6,413 bases of DNA from Geobacteraceae bacterium (GTDB lineage: Bacteria > Desulfobacterota > Desulfuromonadia > Geobacterales > Geobacteraceae): NCBI GenBank assembly GCA_012797715.1, contig JAAZOO010000039.1, positions 1-6,413 of the forward strand, written 5' to 3'. Positions 1-4,385 of this stretch are shown here, piece after piece; the stretch's first letter is position 1, and every line of letters begins with the position of its first letter. The position numbers were made by a program, and so were the translations under genes. The notes beneath the pieces are model-generated. The model worked only from the letters and a program-made list of their open reading frames with translations, searched no databases and was not told the origin of the DNA.

Positions 1-74
1 AGCGAAATGGAGCGGCCACAGCCGATACTGTCCGAACCCCAAGGGTGAGTGTATCGGCTGTAGTGAAATGAGCG
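1..74. repeat. Inverted repeat flanked by a short direct repeat
   Basis: An 11-base perfect inverted repeat, ACAGCCGATAC at 18-28 and GTATCGGCTGT at 51-61, encloses 22 bases that contain a smaller ACCC/GGGT pair (36-39 and 43-46). The stem is bracketed by near-identical direct copies, AGCGAAATGGAGCG at 1-14 and AGTGAAATGAGCG at 62-74. No T tract follows on either strand, so it is not a standard intrinsic terminator. It may be a structured RNA, a protein-binding site or part of a dispersed repeat. Its identity is not recognised and its left context is cut by the window edge. Confidence 0.6.
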
Positions 75-159
75 TAGAGCAGCACAAAGACGGCAATCGG
101 AGAGAACGAAGGATGCCTCCAACTGCCGAATCTAGGTTCATTCTCCGTCACATATCCGC
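75..159. other. Non-coding gap downstream of the symporter gene
   Basis: No gene is supported here. A weak stem pairs CGGAGA near 99-104 with TCTCCG near 142-147, and GAATCTAGGTTC at 128-139 is an imperfect palindrome. Neither is followed by a T run on the minus strand, so I do not call a terminator for the symporter gene. Confidence 0.4.
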
Positions 160-1539
160 TCAGGGCGGGGTGGGCGCCGGTTCCGTTCCCTCCTTCCGTG
201 CCCCTTTCCCCGTTGCCAGAAACCGGTTCGTCTCGGCAACCACCACCCCCGACAGACCAAGTAGCGCAATCAGGTTCGGCACGGCCATGAGGCCGTTCAT
301 CACGTCGGCGAAATTCCAGACCAGGTCCAGCTTGACGCCGGCGCCGACGAACACGAAGGCGGCATAGCATATCCGGTAGGGAAGGAGCGCCTTGACTCCC
401 AGCAGGTATTCCAGGCACTTCTCGCCGTAGTAGGCCCAGCCGATAATGGTGGAATAGGCGAAAAAGACGATGCCGAAAGAGACGATGAATCCCCCCCAGT
501 TCCCCGGGAGCCCCGTGTCGAAGGCGGATTTGGTGAGGGCGGAAACCTCATACCCCGAGTGCCATGCCCCGGTGACGATCAGCACCAGGCCGGTCATGGT
601 GCATACGATGATGGTGTCGATGAAGGTGCCGGTCATGGATACCAGGGCCTGTTCGCACGGTTCATTGGTCTTGGCCGCTGCCGCTGCGATGGGCGCGCTT
701 CCCATGCCCGATTCGTTGGAGAACACCCCCCGTGATACACCCTTCCGGATAGCCAGCATCACGGCGGCGCCGAGAAATCCGCCCGTTGCCGCCGATCCGG
801 TGAATGCGTCGTGCAGGACGGTCATCAGGGCGCCGGGCACTTCGCCCGCGTAGCGCAGGAGGATGGCAAGGCATCCGGCCACATAGATGCAGGCCATCAC
901 CGGCACCATAACGGCCGAAACCCGGCCGATGCTCTTCACGCCGCCGAGGATGACGAGTCCGGTAAGAAGGGTCAGCGCGAGACCGGTGACAAGGGGGTCC
1001 AGTCCCAGGGTTTCCTTCAGGTTGCCTGCCACGGCATTGGCCTGCACCGTGTTGCCGATGCCGAAGGAGGCGATGGCGCCGAACAGGGCGAACAGCACCC
1101 CGAGCCATCTCATGCCGAGTCCCCGTTCGATATAGTACATGGGCCCCCCTGCCATTTCGCCGTTTTCGTCCACGATGCGGTACTTGACGGCCAGCACCCC
1201 CTCCGCATACTTGGTGGCCATGCCGAAGGCCGCGGTGATCCACATCCAGAACAGGGCGCCGGGCCCTCCCACGGAGATGGCCGTGGCCACCCCGATGATG
1301 TTTCCGGTGCCGATGGTGGCGGCCAGGGCAACCATCAGCGCCTGAAAGTGGCTGATATCCCCCTGTTCGTCGGATGCGGGCTTGACAAAGGTTTCATGGA
1401 GTGCGCGGGGGAGCTGGAAAACCTGAATGAGCCGGAGCCGGACCGTCAGGAATATTCCGGTGCCCACCAGGAGCACAAGGAGGGGAGCACCCCAGACATA
1501 CCCGCTCAGCATGCCGAAAAAAGCATTCAGTTCAGTCAT
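160..1539 (-). CDS. Sodium:alanine/glycine symporter, AGCS family
   Basis: The gene encodes an inner-membrane secondary transporter that couples sodium entry to uptake of a small neutral amino acid such as alanine or glycine (AGCS family, APC superfamily). The 459-residue product is of normal family length and consists almost entirely of hydrophobic helices. The family signature is seen directly at about residues 91-106 (GGPGALFWMWITAAFG). It follows the conserved ATIGTGNIIG stretch at 74-83 and precedes GGPMYYIERGLG at 131-142. The conserved NESGMGSAPIAAAAA segment lies in the second half. I chose the ATG at 1539 over an in-frame ATG at 1593 because GGAGG (1544-1548) lies just upstream of it, and because the 18 extra residues of the longer form are polar and arginine-rich, unlike a family N-terminus. 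The gene is transcribed away from the exported-protein genes to its right. The family call is firm; the exact substrate is not known. Confidence 0.95.
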   Translation of the reverse strand: MTELNAFFGMLSGYVWGAPLLVLLVGTGIFLTVRLRLIQVFQLPRALHETFVKPASDEQGDISHFQALMVALAATIGTGNIIGVATAISVGGPGALFWMWITAAFGMATKYAEGVLAVKYRIVDENGEMAGGPMYYIERGLGMRWLGVLFALFGAIASFGIGNTVQANAVAGNLKETLGLDPLVTGLALTLLTGLVILGGVKSIGRVSAVMVPVMACIYVAGCLAILLRYAGEVPGALMTVLHDAFTGSAATGGFLGAAVMLAIRKGVSRGVFSNESGMGSAPIAAAAAKTNEPCEQALVSMTGTFIDTIIVCTMTGLVLIVTGAWHSGYEVSALTKSAFDTGLPGNWGGFIVSFGIVFFAYSTIIGWAYYGEKCLEYLLGVKALLPYRICYAAFVFVGAGVKLDLVWNFADVMNGLMAVPNLIALLGLSGVVVAETNRFLATGKGARKEGTEPAPTPP

Positions 1540-1661
1540 GACACCTCCCTGTGTCCGGTTCCGGAGCCTTGCGCAACGATGCTCCCCAGTCACGGGAGCC
1601 TACTGTCGTTTTCCTGGGCAGCCATGTCAACGTCAATTCGTGTATCCACACCCTGATCTTT

Positions 1662-1673
1662 GGGGCAAGCCCC
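1662..1673. repeat. Perfect GC palindrome in the symporter leader
   Basis: GGGGCAAGCCCC can form a short stem. It would lie in the 5' leader of the symporter mRNA, about 125 bases before the start codon. No surrounding riboswitch consensus was recognised; it could be an operator or a minor RNA hairpin. Confidence 0.3.
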
Positions 1674-1760
1674 CTTCCGTTCCCTGACGCATGCCCACGG
1701 CTGTCCCATTGCGGCGCGAAGGGCCGTTTCCGGCGGTGCGGCGGACGTCGTTTTCTTTTT

Positions 1761-1789
1761 AATAAAAAATATTCCGTCTTGCTTGACAA
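1761..1789 (-). promoter_or_regulatory. Possible promoter for the symporter gene
   Basis: Read on the minus strand, TTGTCA (1789-1784) and TTTATT (1766-1761) are separated by 17 bases and match the sigma-70 -35 and -10 hexamers in 5 and 4 of 6 positions. The site sits in the AT-rich patch and would give a leader of roughly 215 bases. The call rests on pattern match only. Confidence 0.3.
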
Positions 1790-1812
1790 TTCTGGATACG
1801 CGTAGAAACTAT
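1783..1812 (+). promoter_or_regulatory. Possible promoter facing the exported-protein genes
   Basis: A perfect -35 hexamer TTGACA occurs at 1783-1788. The -10 candidates at 16-base spacing (GAAACT, 1805-1810) or 18-base spacing (AACTAT, 1807-1812) each match only 3 of 6 positions, so an activator might be needed. It overlaps the candidate minus-strand promoter, so the two would be a back-to-back pair. If real, the binding-protein mRNA would have a leader of about 440 bases spanning the repeat element at 2018-2097. Confidence 0.25.
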
Positions 1813-2017
1813 ATGGTACCGCATCCGAAAACTATCTGTAACATTAACAGGTTTTCACTCTTTTTACGGGAAGAAATCCTGCGTGCTGGGTGCTGTACCG
1901 CCGTGTACGGGATCGCTCTTTGTATCCAAGGAAACGCAATGGGGGGCCGTCTCGTGGGTATGGGCCCCGGGACCTGAGAACAAAACCGCTCCTGAACCGG
2001 TACGGGCAGGTGGAATA

Positions 2018-2097
2018 GGTCATGCCCGCAAAGGGGTGTATCCAGAATTTATGCAACGGCAACACTGCCTGTATCCCTGAGGTGCGCGGCAATGACC
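2018..2097. repeat. Degenerate 'GTCAT-CCCGC / ATCCAG' inverted-repeat element
   Basis: The left arm (2018-2045) begins GGTCATGCCCGCAAAG and ends TATCCAG. The right arm (2069-2097) begins CTGTATCCC and ends GCGCGGCAATGACC. The right arm reverse-complemented matches the left arm with scattered mismatches. These arms fit the very widespread family of short bacterial inverted repeats with consensus near GTCATTCCCGCG...ATCCAG, which resembles a MITE or REP element (for example Neisseria dRS3-like repeats). In one reading frame such repeats give the tell-tale FWIHPFAGMTY-type peptide, which is seen here on the minus strand. About 23 bases separate the arms. The element lies between the candidate promoter and the binding-protein gene. 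The family assignment is by memory of the consensus. Confidence 0.6.
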
Positions 2098-2250
2098 GCC
2101 ATGACGGGTAGTGGGGTTGTGCGGGACCATCAAGGTATGGCATTCCCTGGGGAAAGCGCCTCCCTTCTGCCGGTCCGTTCGTCCCGTGATGCCAGAGCGA
2201 TTTTGCGCCCCTGTCCGAGGGGAGGAATACAGCCTACTGAGGTACCTGGA

Positions 2251-2257
2251 AAGGAGG
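2251..2257 (+). promoter_or_regulatory. Ribosome-binding site deciding the binding-protein start
   Basis: AAGGAGG lies 6 bases before the ATG at 2264. It fixes this start in preference to an in-frame ATG at 2111, which would add 51 residues of non-signal-like sequence before an evident signal peptide. Confidence 0.85.
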
Positions 2258-2263
2258 AGATCG

Positions 2264-3361
2264 ATGAAAAGAAGAATGCTGTGCTGGGGCATCCTGATGG
2301 CTTTCACCGTACTTGCCGGGGCGGGGACGGCATGGGCCGCAAAGGAAACAATCACCATCATGTGCTGGGAAGGGTATGCGGACAAGGCGTTCATTGATGA
2401 GTTCCAGAAGATGGTGAAGAAGAAGTACAAGATTGACGTGGAGGTGAAACCTTCCTATGCAACGGGGCAGGAGGATTTTTACAACGCGGCCAGGAACGGA
2501 ACCGCGGATCTCATTTCTCCCCCGGCAGATATGGCAAAAGCTGCCCGGTTCGACTTCTTCAGAAAAGGGGCGGTGGTGCTTGCCCCCCTCACCATGAAGA
2601 ATATTCCCAACGCAAAGCACATGCTGCCTTTTTTCAAGGCGGACACCTCCCTCATCTCGGGAGGGAAACGGTACGGACTCCCCTATAACTGCGGACCCTA
2701 CGGGCTGGCCTACAACGCCGACATCGTAAAGGAGACCCCGTCAAGCTGGAACATCTTCTGGGATCCCCGCTATGCCGGCACCTACACCATCAACAACAAC
2801 TTCCACAAGGTCAACATCTGGATAACGGCACTTGCCCTCGGGTACACGTACGAGGACCTTTTCGACATCGACCGGCTCGACCGGCAGAAGATTCAGCCCA
2901 AGCTGAACGAGCTGGTGAAGGGGGCAAAGAGCCTCTGGGACGGTGAAGCCAATGCGGATGAGTTTCCCCAGTTGTCGCTGGCGACCACCTGGGGATTTGC
3001 CGTGGTGAAGGCAAACCAGAAGGGTGGCAACTGGAAATTGGCCGCTCCGAAAGAAGGGGGAAGCGCCTGGATCGACTACTGGTGCATTACCCGCGCCGCA
3101 AAGGGAATGAAGAAGAGGCTGTGCGAAGAGTGGATTAACCTGCACCTGTCCCCCGCATTCCAGGCCCAGGTTGTCAAGCAGCAGGGCGTTTCGCCGGTCG
3201 TCGACAATGTCGGAAACCTCGTGACTCCGGAAGAAAGGACCTTGTTCAATGTGGGCAATAATGATTACTTCAAGACCGTGGCAATCTGGCGGGTCATGAG
3301 CGAAAAAACCGAGAAAGCCTTTGCAGAGATGTGGGAAGAGGCAAAAAAGCACAGAAAGTGA
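2264..3361 (+). CDS. PotD-like periplasmic amine-binding protein of an ABC transporter
   Basis: The 365-residue product is an exported solute-binding protein related to the spermidine/putrescine-binding proteins PotD and PotF. A signal peptide is clear: a basic MKRR start, a hydrophobic core, and an AWA cleavage site at residues 23-25. Eye alignment to PotD places W35 and Y38 (WxxY), W243, and W269 with D271 (AWID) at ligand-cage positions, and the surrounding KEGGSAW segment is also typical. Residues that bind the far amines in PotD appear changed: the TDDAREVF region reads INNNFHKV here (176-183), replacing acidic side chains, and the S-T-Y motif reads P-P-A-D (86-89). This suggests a smaller or differently charged amine than spermidine. 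No permease or ATPase gene follows; the next genes encode an outer-membrane barrel and an exported lyase. There is no lipobox. The family is secure, the ligand is not. Confidence 0.88.
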   Translation: MKRRMLCWGILMAFTVLAGAGTAWAAKETITIMCWEGYADKAFIDEFQKMVKKKYKIDVEVKPSYATGQEDFYNAARNGTADLISPPADMAKAARFDFFRKGAVVLAPLTMKNIPNAKHMLPFFKADTSLISGGKRYGLPYNCGPYGLAYNADIVKETPSSWNIFWDPRYAGTYTINNNFHKVNIWITALALGYTYEDLFDIDRLDRQKIQPKLNELVKGAKSLWDGEANADEFPQLSLATTWGFAVVKANQKGGNWKLAAPKEGGSAWIDYWCITRAAKGMKKRLCEEWINLHLSPAFQAQVVKQQGVSPVVDNVGNLVTPEERTLFNVGNNDYFKTVAIWRVMSEKTEKAFAEMWEEAKKHRK

Positions 3362-3378
3362 ATGACGCCGGGCAGGCG

Positions 3379-3406
3379 CGAGCAGGGAAAGGCGCGTTCC
3401 TGCTCG
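3379..3406 (+). repeat. Strong hairpin between the binding-protein and barrel genes
   Basis: CGAGCAGG at 3379-3386 pairs perfectly with CCTGCTCG at 3399-3406, and two more pairs (G-T, A-T) extend the stem over an 8-base loop. It begins 17 bases after the binding-protein stop. There is no T tract after it, so it is unlikely to be a full intrinsic terminator. Such hairpins after binding-protein genes commonly stabilise the upstream message and raise its level relative to downstream genes. Smaller stems follow (GGCA/TGCC at 3407-3417 and AGGGG/CCCCT at 3430-3442). Confidence 0.5.
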
Positions 3407-3515
3407 GGCACATTGCCGGTTTAGGGGTGAGGGGAAGCCCCTGAGGAGAAAGGCCGCGATCCGGCGTGGAAGAGGAAAGCCCCGAGCAGGGCGGCGGAAA
3501 ACACATCGTGGACAG

Positions 3516-3521
3516 AGGAGG
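3516..3521 (+). promoter_or_regulatory. Ribosome-binding site of the barrel gene
   Basis: AGGAGG lies 5 bases before the ATG at 3527, supporting that start and the signal peptide that begins there. Confidence 0.8.
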
Positions 3522-3526
3522 GCACA

Positions 3527-4345
3527 ATGAAAACATTCCTGAAGACGCTATCTTTGAGTTTGGTGCTGGTCATGGCCCTGGGTGCCGGAGCCCAGTCCCG
3601 CGCCGAGGAGGCGACGGCCGGCCAACCGGCTGCGCCGGCAGAGGCGGCGAAGCCTGCCGGGAAAGTGATACCCGAGGACCTGACCGCCGATTTCAACCTG
3701 TCGCTGTATTCCCAGTACATCTGGCGCGGATATGAGCTCAGCAGGGGGAGCGTGGTCTTCTTCCCCACCATGACCGTGGGGTACAAGGGGTTTGCCGTGA
3801 ACCTGTGGGCCGATCTGGATACCCGGTTTGCGGGAAGCGACAATCATGGGAAGTTCAGGCTGCAGGAAACGGACGTGACCCTTTCGTACAGCAATTCCTA
3901 CGAGCCGTGGAAACTCAACTACACCCTGGGGTGGATACTGTACAACTACCAGCCGGGACAGAACCAGGAGCTCTTCCTGAGCCTGGGGCTGGATACCCTT
4001 CTCAAGCCGACATTCACCGTCTACAACGAAATAGAGATTGGGCAGGCGTGGTACTTCAACCTCGGCGTATCCCACAGCTTCCCCATCTATAAGGACTGGT
4101 CCCTGGACGTGGGGGGGTGGGTCAGCTACCTGCACGACAAGTCGGACGCCGACTTCTCCAATTTCCATGACGGCAATATTTCGGCCGGAGTGAAGATCCC
4201 GATAAACAACTACATTTCCATCAAACCGAATATTCAGTACTCATTCCCCCTCAGCGGCGAAGCTTCACACGAAATCAGGTCACTCAGCTTCAGCGGCCAC
4301 AGCCAGTTTGTCTACGGCGGGATCATTTTCGACCTGGCCCTATGA
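3527..4345 (+). CDS. Outer-membrane beta-barrel protein, TorF-like putative porin
   Basis: The 272-residue product has a signal peptide (MKTFLK start, hydrophobic core, cleavage near AGA at 20-22 or SRA at 24-26). An Ala/Pro/Glu-rich linker follows to about residue 50. The rest is a run of short amphipathic strands rich in Tyr, Trp and Phe with polar turns, as expected for an outer-membrane barrel of perhaps 10-12 strands. The segment SLYSQYIWRGYELS (59-72) resembles the opening strand of the TorF/Gcw_chp family of putative porins (usual pattern SDYxFRGxS), and QETDVTLSY fits a later strand of that family. The likely role is passage of a small solute through the outer membrane. It lies between a binding-protein gene and an exported lyase gene, 40 bases before the latter with no terminator between, so co-transcription with the lyase is likely. 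Barrel fold is fairly sure, family moderate, substrate unknown. Confidence 0.72.
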   Translation: MKTFLKTLSLSLVLVMALGAGAQSRAEEATAGQPAAPAEAAKPAGKVIPEDLTADFNLSLYSQYIWRGYELSRGSVVFFPTMTVGYKGFAVNLWADLDTRFAGSDNHGKFRLQETDVTLSYSNSYEPWKLNYTLGWILYNYQPGQNQELFLSLGLDTLLKPTFTVYNEIEIGQAWYFNLGVSHSFPIYKDWSLDVGGWVSYLHDKSDADFSNFHDGNISAGVKIPINNYISIKPNIQYSFPLSGEASHEIRSLSFSGHSQFVYGGIIFDLAL

Positions 4346-4370
4346 AACTCGGAATTCAATCAACTGATAC

Positions 4371-4376
4371 AGGAGG
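4371..4376 (+). promoter_or_regulatory. Ribosome-binding site fixing the lyase start at the signal peptide
   Basis: AGGAGG lies 9 bases before the ATG at 4386. This matters because it places translation start ahead of the hydrophobic leader. The only nearby internal ATG (codon 10) lies inside that leader, and no other ATG precedes the catalytic domain. Confidence 0.85.
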
Positions 4377-4385
4377 ACCCAGAGT

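Larger units (their letters stand above)
1540..2263. other. Divergent intergenic region of about 720 bases
   Basis: This stretch separates the minus-strand symporter from the plus-strand binding-protein gene. It contains the symporter leader (1540-1750), a 25-base AT-rich patch (1751-1775) standing out from GC-rich surroundings, possible overlapping divergent promoters (1761-1812), a GC hairpin candidate (GGGGCC at 1943-1948 with GGCCCC at 1963-1968), and an inverted-repeat element at 2018-2097. A small stem (CCCCT at 2208-2212 with AGGGG at 2218-2222) lies near the binding-protein start. Short reading frames here lack ribosome-binding sites and recognisable protein content, and I do not call them as genes. 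Confidence 0.6.

Noticed and set aside
1540..1750. Glycine riboswitch in the symporter leader, common before AGCS genes
   Set aside because: The minus strand has ACGGAAGGGGGC, faintly like the glycine core, but the CTCTCAGG segment and correct spacing are missing.
1883..2080. Small plus-strand frame of 65 codons in the intergenic region
   Set aside because: It reads through the inverted-repeat element, has no ribosome-binding site and shows no protein-like composition.
2021..2130. Cyclic di-GMP (GEMM-I) riboswitch
   Set aside because: GGTAGTGGGGTT and CCGCAAAGG look similar to parts of the motif, but order, spacing and paired stems do not fit, and the second lies inside the repeat element.
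1844..2143. Minus-strand frame of 99 codons containing WIHPFAGMTY
   Set aside because: This peptide is the usual translation of the dispersed repeat family and not evidence for a gene.
1800..2263. Cobalamin riboswitch ahead of the gene run, expected for a B12-dependent enzyme
   Set aside because: I looked for the B12 box and the conserved core with its GCCACTG-type segment and found no convincing match; fragments such as GGGAAAGCG occur in isolation. An Rfam scan would decide.
2111..2263. Upstream in-frame start for the binding protein
   Set aside because: It would put 51 arginine-rich residues before a clear signal peptide and lacks a good ribosome-binding site, whereas the ATG at 2264 has one.
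2264..2340. Binding protein as a lipoprotein
   Set aside because: The leader contains a Cys at residue 7, but it is too early and has no lipobox; the cleavage site AWA points to a free periplasmic protein.
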